A stretch of DNA of 64,000 bases from Gaiellasilicea sp963749515 (GCA_963749515.1 CAVVMR010000011.1:1-64000); one strand, 5' to 3'. Shown: positions 1 to 8,026, numbered from the stretch's first letter. Numbers and translations: made by a program. Notes: generated by a model from the letters alone, not told the origin.

Positions 1-6
1 AGTAGA

Positions 7-38
7 GCCGAAACCCGCTTGATCAGGCGGGTTTTGGC
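7..38 (+). terminator. Hairpin just after the presumed tRNA-Ser gene
   Basis: AAACCCGC (11-18) pairs with GCGGGTTT (27-34), and an outer GCC/GGC extends the stem; four T follow the stem. A hairpin of the same design follows the tRNA-Ser fragment at 5709-5739, so I infer that the window begins just downstream of an intact tRNA-Ser gene and that this is its terminator. The tRNA itself is outside the window. Confidence 0.55.
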
Positions 39-191
39 GTCTCTAGGCGCCCTGGCGGCGAGCCCCCGACGTTCCGCTAAGACTGCCTGGTTCGGCCTCG
101 CACGGGTGGCCACTGCCGCGCAACTGCCGCGTACTCCGACCGCTCAGCAGGATTGCACTTCCCTCGACCAAGCATCACTCTGTGAGCTGCG

Positions 192-542
192 ATGGCTGAG
201 AGACACGGTGATCCAGCCTGGGTCGACTTCTGGGAGAGGGTCGAGCAGGAACGCGAGCGACGTTCCGAGAGCGACGCGCTGATCCGGGCCGGAGGCGTTA
301 CGCTCGATTCCGACCTCGGATGGGTTCCGGCTGATGACTTAACCCCAGAGGGAGAAAGCGCGTACCTGCGGTTCACGGCCCACCAGCAAAACAGCACTCG
401 CGAGGGGATTCTTGCTCGACGCCACGAGCGCGAGGTTCGTGAACTGAAGGCGAGATACACGGAGCTGCAGGCGCGCTTTGGCGTACTGCTCGTCGCGTTC
501 GGTCTCATCACCGTGCCGCTTTTCATCGCCTGGAACTGGTAG
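192..542 (+). CDS. Small tail-anchored membrane protein, unknown function
   Basis: This 116-residue protein has a charged, mostly helical N-terminal two-thirds. A heptad-like stretch at about residues 70-95 could form a coiled coil. A single hydrophobic segment at about 97-114 ends the protein (GVLLVAFGLI...), which predicts a C-terminal membrane anchor facing the cytoplasm. I recognise no family. It is the first gene inside the putative tRNA-Ser element, upstream of a decayed gene and convergent with the protease/ATPase pair. The stop codon lies inside a 22-bp tandem duplication (532-575), so the 3' end was recently rearranged. It could be an accessory of the neighbouring defence-like pair, but only position suggests this. 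Confidence 0.55.
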   Translation: MAERHGDPAWVDFWERVEQERERRSESDALIRAGGVTLDSDLGWVPADDLTPEGESAYLRFTAHQQNSTREGILARRHEREVRELKARYTELQARFGVLLVAFGLITVPLFIAWNW

Positions 543-575
543 CGCGTTTGCGAGGAACTGGTAGCGCGTTTGCGA
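532..575 (+). repeat. 22-bp perfect tandem duplication
   Basis: The unit GGAACTGGTAGCGCGTTTGC + GA occurs at 532-553 and again at 554-575 with no difference. The first copy contains the TAG stop of the upstream gene. It looks like a recent slippage or end-joining duplication. Confidence 0.9.
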
Positions 576-621
576 GGCAAGCGGCTCTCAGCCGGTGGCC
601 GAGAAGTGTCAAGATCAGCTC

Positions 622-905
622 GTGAGTGGCGCTAAACAGCAGACGAAGACCATCCGCGTCGAGTGCCACGTCTGCGGGTCGTCGAGGCGTCTGTCGTAGG
701 CATCGACACTCTCTACAACGATGAGACACGGGAGCCGCAGCAGACAACGCTCGCGAAGTGTCTAAGGTGCCAGCGGCCCGTGCTCGTGCGGCAGTGGTTC
801 TTCGAGGAGTACCTCTACCCGGATGGGCGCACCGAAGGCAGCTTGAGCGAACCCAAGCGCTGTGGCCCGACCCGCGGCCGGTGACGAATTTAGAGGCGGC
901 GCGCT
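622..905 (+). pseudogene. Decayed N-terminal fragment of a DUF4145-like protein
   Basis: Reading from GTG 622 gives a start with a CxxC pair (CHVCG) that hits a stop at about 700. The next frame continues with a second CxxC pair (CLRCQ) and a YPDG stretch, and a third frame continues with LWPDPRPVTNLEAARS. Joined across two frameshifts (near 690 and 862), these pieces resemble the zinc-ribbon-like N-terminus and start of the helical region of DUF4145 (HEPN-like) proteins. The sequence then ends abruptly against the 3' end of the protease gene, so the helical C-terminal domain is missing. DUF4145 proteins often accompany restriction or defence genes. The family call rests on cysteine spacing and the YP motif only. 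Confidence 0.4.
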
Positions 906-906
906 C

Positions 907-3123
907 TCAAACCCGGACCGGAATGTCCACGATAGGCACAAGCGCCTGTAGCTGACTGGAGTACGTTCTCACGACGCGGTCGTACAGGTCCGGTACGCGA
1001 GGAGCGCGAAGGGTCACGACGAGCGCATACTTGATCCGGTCGGCATCACGTGCGGCACCGCCTGCTTCGCGTGCGTTGTAGTGAATGTCGAAGACCGGCC
1101 GTAGCAACGACGTGGGTCGGAAGCGGTCAGACGCATGAAGCGTCGTCTCCCACTTCTGCGCGTCGTTGCGGGACTCTTGCTCAGTTTTGAACGCTGCACG
1201 CCGAAAGAACGGTCTGCTTTTCGGAACCGTCGCCTCATCGCTCGCGAATCGGGAAGCGTGCGGACGGAATACCACTTCGAGGCCGCTCCGTGTGTAGCTA
1301 CCGGGGTCTTGCGGATCAGTCACCGTCGCGTAGCAGAAGGTCGCGGAGAGCGTGACGAACCCAAGAAGAGGATCGTCTGGGATCGGGATTGGAGCGCGGA
1401 GATATTGCGCCGGTGACAACTCCCCTTGGTAGATGACTCGAACCATGCCGTCCTCGCACACGGCGATGTCGCTGACAGTGCCTGCGACGCGACCCCAGCC
1501 GACCTCATCGCGGTGGTGTTCCGAGGGATCGCACGAGTGAACCAGCAACGTCTTGAGGGCGAGCGGGCCGAGACGACCGCCGAAGTGCGCCCGCAACCCG
1601 GCGGCGAGCCGCAACGCGGACGGAGCGGCGAAGGAGGTACCGCACGTCTGTGCCAGCGCGGGAGCGGACGCCGCGTCGTAAACAAGGAATGGCTCGGTGT
1701 CCTCACCCCCAAACTGAAGGAGGTCTGGCTTGACCACGCCGGGGCTTCGCCCCGGGCCCCAAGAGCTGTACGACGCGCGACGCCAGTCCGCGTGAGTCGT
1801 GTCCGCCGCGCCAACAGAGAGGCCGTTCACGCAATCAGACGGCACCTGGATGCGCGCATCACCGGACACCCGGTCTTCGAGCCCAGTGTTCCCGATCGCG
1901 AGCGACGCGAGGGCATCACCGGAGCTCAGATGCTGATCGAGAATCGCCGTCCAGGCGTGAACCTCATCGTCCTCGACCGACCACGCCGGCCCGATGCTGA
2001 TGTTGAAGAACTGGTAGTTGCGAGACCGCAGGACGTCATCGATCCGGTGAAGCGCGTCATAAAGTTCGAAGGGATCGCTGTCTGAGTCCGTGTCGAGGAC
2101 GCGGTAGTGATCGACGACGGCGTACGGTCGTTCGGCCGTCTTGCCTGGCGCAAGCGGCCCGAAGAGGAGGGCGGAGGTCACATCGTGTCCGTGCCTTGCG
2201 TACTTGTCGACGGCCGGGCCAATGCCAGGAACGTCGAAGCTGGCGGCCCACCTACCGAAGTTGGCCTCATCCAAGCCGCCGTCGAACACGGCGAGTCGTA
2301 GGTCGGGGTCGACGGCGTCACCTTCCGGAAGAGGTGCGTGACGTAGTCGTGGCTGGGGCGTCGAGCGCTCAATCTGCGGCAGCGCGCGCAGCCGTGGCAT
2401 CGGGCGAGCAACGCGGAGGAATGCGAACTCCGCAAGCTTTTCGACGGCTTCCGCTTTGGCTTCGACCGGCAGGAAGCACAGCCCGCCCGCATGCAGTCTC
2501 CGATCGAAGTGAGGCTTCACGCCGAGCCTGCCCGCGTACTCCGAGAAGCCGGAGAGGATGAAGTCGTCCTGCCTGCCTTCGCTCGCATGAAGCACTACCT
2601 CGAATAACACCGCAGCGTCGCCGTGCGGGGCAACGTTCCTCAGGCGGTCTTCGGCCGTGGGAACGCGAACAAGCTCGACCTGCCGGATTTGGTTACTAAC
2701 CCGACTTGGCTGCTCTTGCATCTCGTGCGACCAGCGCCGAAACGACTCTCGCTCGCCTGCCACGTACAACTCAGAGCTCGCGGCAGGCTCTGGTTCAACC
2801 TGCCTCGTCCATCGTTCCGGCTGAATTGTCGTGGGTCGGCTACCGATCTGCCGAAGCCCGTATTCCCGTAGCAGTTGGTCAGGGTGGTAGGACTTCGCCA
2901 GCCACTGGGGATGAAGCGTCACGACGCCCACCGCTTCGTCCGCCGGGCATGCCTCGTCGGGCAGCGCGTCGAGCTCGCTGACGACATCGCTCATCATCGG
3001 CGTGAGCCGAGCGATCGCTTCCTCAAAGGTGTACGCGGGTTCAGAGCCGCCGCCCCCGCCGGGCGGAGGGATCCTGCTGGTCAGGCGCTCGCCGTGCCCG
3101 AGGAAGAACCGGGGATCAGCCAT
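907..3123 (-). CDS. Subtilisin-like serine protease, IetS-like partner of the AAA ATPase
   Basis: A 738-residue S8-family peptidase without a signal peptide, so it should act in the cytoplasm. The catalytic set is visible: Asp281 (VFDGGLD), His311 (RHGHDV), oxyanion Asn412 (AIGNTG) and Ser497 (GTSFAAP). About 270 residues precede the protease core and about 200 follow it. It is translated after the AAA ATPase and overlaps it by 8 bases (ATGGCTGA), which indicates translational coupling. A cytoplasmic subtilase paired with an AAA ATPase is the arrangement of the IetAS anti-phage system. The location in a tRNA-integrated element fits mobile defence cargo. Substrate unknown. The protease call is firm; the IetS assignment is inference from pairing. 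Confidence 0.85.
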   Translation of the reverse strand: MADPRFFLGHGERLTSRIPPPGGGGGSEPAYTFEEAIARLTPMMSDVVSELDALPDEACPADEAVGVVTLHPQWLAKSYHPDQLLREYGLRQIGSRPTTIQPERWTRQVEPEPAASSELYVAGERESFRRWSHEMQEQPSRVSNQIRQVELVRVPTAEDRLRNVAPHGDAAVLFEVVLHASEGRQDDFILSGFSEYAGRLGVKPHFDRRLHAGGLCFLPVEAKAEAVEKLAEFAFLRVARPMPRLRALPQIERSTPQPRLRHAPLPEGDAVDPDLRLAVFDGGLDEANFGRWAASFDVPGIGPAVDKYARHGHDVTSALLFGPLAPGKTAERPYAVVDHYRVLDTDSDSDPFELYDALHRIDDVLRSRNYQFFNISIGPAWSVEDDEVHAWTAILDQHLSSGDALASLAIGNTGLEDRVSGDARIQVPSDCVNGLSVGAADTTHADWRRASYSSWGPGRSPGVVKPDLLQFGGEDTEPFLVYDAASAPALAQTCGTSFAAPSALRLAAGLRAHFGGRLGPLALKTLLVHSCDPSEHHRDEVGWGRVAGTVSDIAVCEDGMVRVIYQGELSPAQYLRAPIPIPDDPLLGFVTLSATFCYATVTDPQDPGSYTRSGLEVVFRPHASRFASDEATVPKSRPFFRRAAFKTEQESRNDAQKWETTLHASDRFRPTSLLRPVFDIHYNAREAGGAARDADRIKYALVVTLRAPRVPDLYDRVVRTYSSQLQALVPIVDIPVRV

Positions 3124-4300
3124 TCCACTCCTCCCCTTCTAGGTGGTCGTTCTCGGATGAGTACTTGCGCAGGGTGTCTCGGCTCACGCCGGTGATCTCA
3201 TTCACTTTGCGTTGCGAGATCCCGCCGCTCCTCATCAGCTCTATGGCGACTTGAACCCGTTCGGGAGTGGCAAGCTCCCGGAACCGCGAACGGGTCATCG
3301 CAACCAGGAGCTCGTCAACACCGGCGTCGCGCATCGCGGCTGCTCGCCGCGCCTTCATGATCTCGCGTTCGACGTCGCTGAACGAGGCTCCGCGGTACGC
3401 AATCGCGAGCGGCCGGACGATCGCGTCCGCCGCTACGTCATCGTCGAGGAACTCTCGAACCGCGCGAGCAAGCGAGTCATTGTCGGGCAGCGGGAACTCG
3501 ACGACCAGCTCGAAGCGGCGCCACACGGCCGGGTCGAGGAGCTCGGAGTGATTCGTCGCTGCGATGAGCAACCCGCCCTCTGGCCACATGTCGACTTCTT
3601 GCAGGAGCACCGTGACTAGCCGCTTTAGCTCCCCGATCTCAGAGGTGTCGTCACGGCGCTTCGCCACGGCGTCAAGCTCATCGAGCAGAAGGACGCACTG
3701 TGTCTGCTTGGCGTAGTCCAGGACTCGCCGCACGTTCTCGCCGGTCCGTCCGAGCAGACTGCTCATGACGGACGCGAGGTCGAGCGTTATCAAGGGGCGA
3801 TTCAGAGTCCGTGCAAGCCAGCGCGCCGCGAGGGTCTTTCCGACCCCTGGAGCGCCGACGAAAAGCACCGTGCGCGTTGGAGAGAGCCCGGCGTCGATGA
3901 GCCGCGAGGGATCCGCGTGCTCATGCGCGAGTTGCTCCAGCACAGCTTCCACTTCCCTTTGCAGAATCGGTTCGTGTTCGAGAACGACCGGATCGTCTTC
4001 TCGGACAAGAGGAAGTCGACTCTCCGTATCGACCGGGCGTGCGAGTGTCGCCCCCGCGGCAGCCGCAGACCGCAGGGGCGTCTCCCGAAGAAGGCTGACC
4101 AGAGCAGACGCCAACTCTGGATGGATTGTGCGGTACCGTCGTGCAATCCGACGCAGGAACGAAGCTGCCTGTTGATTGCCGCCTGAGAGCGAAATACCTC
4201 CGAGCTGGACGAATACCTCGTACAGATCGGAATTCTCGTCCACTGGTTTTTTCTTCTCTGGCGCCATTTCAAGCAGCGTATCACTATGGTCGGACGACAT
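3116..4300 (-). CDS. AAA ATPase with C-terminal helix-turn-helix, IetA-like
   Basis: A 394-residue AAA ATPase of the FtsH/Cdc48 type. Walker A is GAPGVGKT (149-156), Walker B is LLLDELD (204-210), sensor 1 is Asn250 in ATN, and likely arginine fingers are Arg261/Arg262. Residues about 359-380 (SGGISQRKVNEITGVSRDTLRKY region) form a clear helix-turn-helix of the resolvase/Xre type, which I do not expect on a plain protease-associated ATPase and which suggests DNA binding or autoregulation. It is the first gene of a two-gene operon with the subtilase. An inverted repeat CTAGAT-N8-ATCTAG lies 13 bases upstream of the start. I see no good ribosome-binding site before ATG 4300; Met12 is an alternative start. 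Confidence 0.85.
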   Translation of the reverse strand: MSSDHSDTLLEMAPEKKKPVDENSDLYEVFVQLGGISLSGGNQQAASFLRRIARRYRTIHPELASALVSLLRETPLRSAAAAGATLARPVDTESRLPLVREDDPVVLEHEPILQREVEAVLEQLAHEHADPSRLIDAGLSPTRTVLFVGAPGVGKTLAARWLARTLNRPLITLDLASVMSSLLGRTGENVRRVLDYAKQTQCVLLLDELDAVAKRRDDTSEIGELKRLVTVLLQEVDMWPEGGLLIAATNHSELLDPAVWRRFELVVEFPLPDNDSLARAVREFLDDDVAADAIVRPLAIAYRGASFSDVEREIMKARRAAAMRDAGVDELLVAMTRSRFRELATPERVQVAIELMRSGGISQRKVNEITGVSRDTLRKYSSENDHLEGEEWNG

Positions 4301-4662
4301 CCAATCGCACGACTAGATACTAGTCCATCTAGATTCCTGAGCCTGCGCTGCGGGCGCTCGTCGTCCTGCCCGTTCTTTCTGTAGAGCCTGTTCTTCCGGG
4401 ACGCGTTTCGCGACGCGCTGCCGCGCGCCTGCCGCGCATCCCTGAAACCCCGCATGGCTAGAGGAGCGGCGGCACCGTCACGGTCGCCGTAACCAACGCA
4501 GCCGAGCAGGCTTTCTCCCGTCCGGCGGGTCGCCGACGTGCGCATCCCGCGAAGTCCGGCGTACGGGCTGAGCGAGGTCGAAGAGATCCGCCGCCCGGCA
4601 GGGGCTCGCATTGACGGACACACGACCCCCCCATCCAGGCGGCACGACACGAGGAGGACACG
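4301..4662. other. Intergenic region between the ATPase operon and the integrase
   Basis: This holds the divergent promoter space for the ATPase operon (minus) and the integrase (plus). Apart from the CTAGAT repeat beside the ATPase start and the AGGAGGA ribosome-binding site at 4653-4659, I see no gene. In particular I find no excisionase-like ORF. Confidence 0.5.
4313..4332. promoter_or_regulatory. Candidate operator CTAGAT-N8-ATCTAG
   Basis: CTAGAT (4313-4318) and ATCTAG (4327-4332) form a perfect 6-bp inverted repeat with an 8-base spacer that itself contains ACTAGT. It lies 13 bases upstream of the ATPase start. CTAG is usually scarce in bacteria, and this spot has three overlapping copies. 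I infer an operator, possibly for the ATPase's own helix-turn-helix. Confidence 0.35.
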
Positions 4663-5605
4663 ATGACGGGATCACCCCGACCCAAAGAAGCTGCCCGCAC
4701 CGGAGCTGGCGCGGGCGCATCGTTCGCAACCGCAGCGGCGAGGTCTTCAAGCCGAGCGCGCTCCGCGGCTATCAGGCGTCGTTGACGCCGCGCGTGCTTC
4801 CCGACCTCGGCGCGCACAAGCTCGCCGACATCCGACGCGTCGACCTGCAACGTCTGGCCGACGGGCCCCTCGCGGAGGGCCTGGACGCGTCCACCTGCCG
4901 GAACGTGTTGATGCCCGTGAGGTCGATCTACCGCCGAGCGCTCAGAGAGGGCGTGGTCATGGTCAACCCGACGACGGGGCTCGACCTGCCCGCCCCTAAG
5001 GGCCATCGCGACCGCATCTGCTCGGCGGCCGAGGGCGGCGCTACTTGACGCGTTGCCCGAAGGCGACAGGGCGTTGTGGGCAACCGCGTTCTACGCGGGC
5101 TTGCGACTCGGCGAACTGCGCGCGCTGCTGTGGTCGGAGGTCGACCTCCCGGCGGGCGTCATCCGGGTCGAGCGGAGCTGGGATCCAAAGGACGGGCCTG
5201 TCGAGCCGAAGAGCCGCGCCGGTCGTCGCGAAGTGCCGATCGTGGCCGCCCTTCGGGCGCTGCTGCTACGACACGCGATGGGCACCGGCCGACGAGAGGG
5301 ACTCGTCTTCGGCGCACGGCAGAGCGGCCGATCAACCCGAAGTCGATCTACCTTCGGGCTGAGACGGCATGGCGGAGGGCCGAGCTGGCGTCGAGCGGAC
5401 TGCACGAGGCGCGGCACACATTTGCGTCGATCCTGATCGCGGCAGGTGTGAACGTGAAGGCAGTCAGCACGTATATGGGCCACAGCTCGATCATGATCAC
5501 CCTCGACCGCTACGGGCGCCTGTTGCCGGGCCACGAGACCGAGGCTATCGAGCGTGTGGACGCGTACCTGGCAGCCGCGACGACTGCCGCGCAGACTGCC
5601 GCGCG
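4663..5605 (+). pseudogene. Tyrosine-type phage integrase, frameshifted
   Basis: A site-specific recombinase of the phage-integrase family, broken over at least three reading-frame segments. Segment 1 (to about 5035) gives the SAM-like core-binding domain (VFKPSALRGYQASL ...). An extra G near 5034 shifts into segment 2, with the first catalytic Arg in GLRLGELR. A second shift near 5320 leads to segment 3, with HEARHTF (His-x-x-Arg), MGHSS (His) and LDRYGR (the nucleophile Tyr). All catalytic residues therefore remain, only in different frames. ATG 4663 behind AGGAGG is the likely original start, although its frame shifts within about 30 codons; TTG 4611 is the alternative. The gene points at the tRNA-Ser fragment, as expected for an int-att module. 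It is dead as read, unless the indels are sequencing errors. Confidence 0.8.
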
Positions 5606-5620
5606 GAGCGTCTGGATGGC

Positions 5621-5700
5621 GTGGTTGAGCCGAATGCGGCGGTCTCGAAAACCGTTACGGGTCGTTAGGCTCGTCGAGGGTTCAAATCCCTCCCTCTCCG
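5621..5700 (+). tRNA. 3' part of tRNA-Ser(CGA): attachment-site duplicate
   Basis: From the D-loop onward this is a serine tRNA: anticodon arm GCGGT-CTCGAAA-ACCGT (anticodon CGA at 5646-5648), a long variable arm, T-arm GAGGG-TTCAAAT-CCCTC and 3' acceptor strand CCTCTCC plus discriminator G. The matching 5' acceptor strand GGAGAGG and the D-stem 5' strand are absent upstream, where integrase-side DNA runs instead. It is therefore a partial copy, not a functional gene. Such 3' fragments arise when an integrase uses a tRNA 3' end as its attachment site, so I take this as the attR/attL of the 1-5700 element. Confidence 0.75.
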
Positions 5701-5708
5701 CCTCAGAA

Positions 5709-5739
5709 GCCGAATCCCGCGCGGTCGCGCGGGTTCGGC
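5709..5739 (+). terminator. Strong hairpin after the tRNA-Ser fragment
   Basis: GCCGAA-t-CCCGCGCG (5709-5723) pairs with CGCGCGGG-TTCGGC (5726-5739), with a single bulged T. No long T-run follows. It is probably the original terminator of the chromosomal tRNA-Ser gene, and its layout matches the hairpin at 7-38. Confidence 0.55.
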
Positions 5740-5835
5740 CCACCGTCGGTCAGGGCACGGGTTTGCCGGACGCCGCAGGCGCGCACACAAACCGTATGCG
5801 GAGGGATCCAATGCAACCGGGCGAACGAGGCGGCT

Positions 5836-6588
5836 ATGTCCGCGATGCCGTCCGATGAGATCGCGGCCGGTGGCAACGTCGTCCCGCTGCGCACCGGACC
5901 GCCGCCCGTAGATCAGAGCCAGCCGGCCTCCGAGCTCGGCCCCATCAGCCCCGAGCTGGCGATGATCGACCCCGAGCTGGCGCAGGCAGCGCGAGAGCTG
6001 CTTCCCGACTTCTCTCGGCCGGCTCCCGTCGAGCCGGCGGTGATCGAGCATCCGCGCAGGGTTCTCGAGCCGACCCCCGAGCTCGCACCGCCTCGCCGCC
6101 GCAGGCGACTCGGTCTGATCTCGTCTGCGGCCGGCGTGCTCGCGCTCGGCGTGCTGCTCACGCTGGTCGTCGGCCGGGAGGAACCGCTCGCACCACGCAC
6201 GCTGCGCACTCAGTCGGTCGCAGGTGCTGTGGTGCCCGAACGCCCCGCCCCCGCCTCGGCGACGACTGCGGCCGCCTCAACGGCTCCGGCGACCGCAGCG
6301 CCCGCCCACGCGACCTCGGTCCCCGGGGAGACGTTCGTCTGGGCCGCTTCACCGGACGCATCGGCCTACGAGTTCCAGTTGTTCCAGGGCGGCGAGCGCG
6401 TCTTCCGAACGCGCGTGGGCGAAGCGCGCCTCGAGCTTCCGGGCCGGTGGCGGCAGGACGGCCGACCGCACGCGCTGCTGCCGGGGAGCTACCGCTGGTA
6501 CGTCTGGACGATCTCCAAGACCACGAACCGCCAGTCGACGAAGCCGACCGTGAGCGCGAAGCTCGTGGTCGACGACGAACCGCAGTAG
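5836..6588 (+). CDS. Single-pass membrane protein with extracytoplasmic domain, unknown
   Basis: A 250-residue protein. Residues 1-95 are a Pro/Glu-rich cytoplasmic region and 96-102 a run of basic residues (PPRRRRR). Residues about 103-125 form one membrane segment. A Thr/Ala/Pro linker (about 130-170) follows, then a C-terminal beta-rich domain (about 172-250) with regularly spaced aromatic residues (FVWAAS..AYEFQLF, YRWYVW). That pattern is typical of FN3-like domains found after anti-sigma or cell-wall anchors. The N-in topology resembles anti-sigma factors, but I see no zinc-binding anti-sigma motif. ATG 5836 and ATG 5845 are both possible starts. It lies directly outside the integrated element. 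Confidence 0.7.
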   Translation: MSAMPSDEIAAGGNVVPLRTGPPPVDQSQPASELGPISPELAMIDPELAQAARELLPDFSRPAPVEPAVIEHPRRVLEPTPELAPPRRRRRLGLISSAAGVLALGVLLTLVVGREEPLAPRTLRTQSVAGAVVPERPAPASATTAAASTAPATAAPAHATSVPGETFVWAASPDASAYEFQLFQGGERVFRTRVGEARLELPGRWRQDGRPHALLPGSYRWYVWTISKTTNRQSTKPTVSAKLVVDDEPQ

Positions 6589-6759
6589 GACTCTCGAGAC
6601 GGCTTGCCGTCACGCTCCTAACCGTTCAGCTAGGTGCGATTCCGTCCCCATTCCGGACTGTCGCGAACCCCGATCCCGACCTACGGTGAGCCCAGGAGTC
6701 GGTAGCTGGAGGTACGGCTGCGACTCATCGCCAGGGGGTTACAAGTGGGAGAGGAGTCC

Positions 6760-7581
6760 ATGTTCGGTTCATTGAAACAGCGCAGCGGCACGATCGTCGT
6801 CGCGGCCCTGGTCGGAGCTGTTGCCGCAGGCAGCCCGGCGGTCGCGGCAGAGGTTGTGAGCTTCGCAAAGGCGGCCGGTAACGCGAACACCGTCAACAAG
6901 ATTGGGGCGTCGAAGACGCCTCGCGCAGGCAAGCTCGTCCCGCTCAACGCGAACGGGAAGTTCCCGGCCTCGGTGATTCCGGCGAGCCGTCAGATCGTCG
7001 GCCAGGCTGGGCCGGCCGGTCCGCAAGGACCACAGGGTCCGGCAGGCGCGAACGGGGCAACCGGAGCTCAGGGCCCGACCGGCGCCGCGGGCGCCACAGG
7101 CGCTCCCGGAGCAGCCGGTCCTCAGGGACCGCAGGGGCCGGCCGGCGCCGACGGAGGTGTCGTGTATCCCGCGCTCATCGACGTCAATCCGGTTCCGCAG
7201 GCCACTGACTCGCAAAACTGGGACGCCTTCATCGTCAACGGGCAGTCGTTGAACAACGGCTACCGCTCGTCGCACACCAACGGCGATGCAACGAGCTTCG
7301 TCGAATGGCGGCTCCCGCTCGAGGCCGGGAACTGGTCGCTCGAGGTCACGCACGTCAAGGCGGACGACGCCGGCATCATGACGTTCTCGATCGACGGCGC
7401 CGACGCAGGATCGGTCGACGGCTACTCGGCCTCGATCGAGCAGAACGCTCGCGAGAGCATCGCGAGCATCACGGTCGGGACCTCCGGCATGCACACGCTC
7501 CGCGTGCGCACCGACGCCAGGAACGCCGCGTCCAGCAACTACTTCGGTTACCTCGTCTGGCTGAGGCTCGTGAAGCAGTAG
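6760..7581 (+). CDS. Secreted collagen-like protein with C-terminal beta-sandwich
   Basis: A 273-residue exported protein. A signal peptide (about 1-31, GTIVVAALVGAVAAG...) is followed by a short conserved stretch (ASKTPRAGKLVPLNANGKFP), about 18 Gly-X-Y collagen triplets (about 84-135, GPAGPQGPQ...) and a C-terminal domain rich in beta strands (about 140-273) that resembles lectin or jelly-roll heads. The triplet region would trimerise, giving a stalk with three heads on the cell surface. The start ATG 6760 sits behind GGAGAGGAG; a GTG at 6745 is also in frame but lacks a ribosome-binding site. A GC-rich 11-bp hairpin (7602-7634) follows the stop. Ligand unknown. Confidence 0.85.
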   Translation: MFGSLKQRSGTIVVAALVGAVAAGSPAVAAEVVSFAKAAGNANTVNKIGASKTPRAGKLVPLNANGKFPASVIPASRQIVGQAGPAGPQGPQGPAGANGATGAQGPTGAAGATGAPGAAGPQGPQGPAGADGGVVYPALIDVNPVPQATDSQNWDAFIVNGQSLNNGYRSSHTNGDATSFVEWRLPLEAGNWSLEVTHVKADDAGIMTFSIDGADAGSVDGYSASIEQNARESIASITVGTSGMHTLRVRTDARNAASSNYFGYLVWLRLVKQ

Positions 7582-7601
7582 GCCTGCAGCCAGCTCATGG
7601 A

Positions 7602-7634
7602 GGGCGGGCACCACGGGCGGCGAGGTGCCTGCCC
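7602..7634 (+). terminator. Hairpin after the collagen-like gene
   Basis: GGGCGGGCACC (7602-7612) pairs over 11 bp (one G-T) with GGTGCCTGCCC (7624-7634). No T-run follows, so termination efficiency is uncertain. Confidence 0.45.
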
Positions 7635-7673
7635 CCCACCTGAGCAGCGGACTGCGTCAGCCCTGCGGCGGAC

Positions 7674-7898
7674 ATGCGCATCCAAGTCAGTCATCCAGAG
7701 CTCGTCCCGAGCCTGATCTCGTTCCTCACCGGACACGTGCACGTGAACGCGGAGCAGGTCGGACCGACAGAGGTCGAGATCTCCCAGCTCGGATCGATGA
7801 ACGCGCGCGGGCGGCGCATGGAGCTCGATCTCATGCTGCAGGTCTGGCGGGCGTCGAACGCCCACGCCACGGCCTCGATCGTCCCCGAGTCGAGCTGA
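7674..7898 (+). CDS. Small conserved protein, 74 aa, paralogue of the gene at 21621
   Basis: The product starts MRIQVSHPELVPSLISFL and ends with LDLMLQVWRA and a small tail. The protein at 21621-21839 (minus) starts MKVRVSNPALVKDLVEFL and ends LNLYLAAWGG, so the two share a beta-strand, a helix and a C-terminal amphipathic helix. I recognise no named family. The gene is followed by the strong hairpin at 7905-7933. The paralogy is visible directly; function is unknown. Confidence 0.6.
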   Translation: MRIQVSHPELVPSLISFLTGHVHVNAEQVGPTEVEISQLGSMNARGRRMELDLMLQVWRASNAHATASIVPESS

Positions 7899-7904
7899 GA
7901 GACG

Positions 7905-7933
7905 CCAAAGACTCCGGCTGGCGGAGTCTTTGG
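7905..7933. terminator. Bidirectional terminator between a small gene and tRNA-Ser
   Basis: CCAAAGACTCCG (7905-7916) pairs perfectly over 12 bp with CGGAGTCTTTGG (7922-7933) around a 5-base loop. It separates the plus-strand small gene from the minus-strand tRNA-Ser and can serve both. Confidence 0.75.
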
Positions 7934-7937
7934 TGGA

Positions 7938-8026
7938 CGGAGAGGGCGGGATTTGAACCCGCGACACGCCTTTCGACGCGTACGCGATTTCCAGTCGCGC
8001 TCCTTCGGCCGCTCGGACACCTCTCC
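7938..8026 (-). tRNA. tRNA-Ser(GGA)
   Basis: On the minus strand the acceptor arms GGAGAGG and CCTCTCC enclose a D-arm, an anticodon loop CTGGAAA (anticodon GGA), a long class II variable arm and a T-arm with GGGTTCAAATCCC. It is 89 nt with discriminator G, and CCA is not encoded. It is a second serine tRNA about 2.3 kb from the tRNA-Ser(CGA) fragment. Confidence 0.95.

Noticed and set aside
19..282. 87-codon plus-strand frame at the window start
   Set aside because: It overlaps the terminator hairpin and the start of the 192-542 gene and has no ribosome-binding site or recognisable composition.
907..4300. FtsH-type protease annotation of the ATPase/protease pair
   Set aside because: The ATPase lacks membrane segments and the HExxH zinc site, and the protease is a separate S8 enzyme.
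5601..5700. A complete functional tRNA-Ser(CGA) here
   Set aside because: The 5' acceptor strand GGAGAGG and the D-stem partner are missing upstream of 5621.
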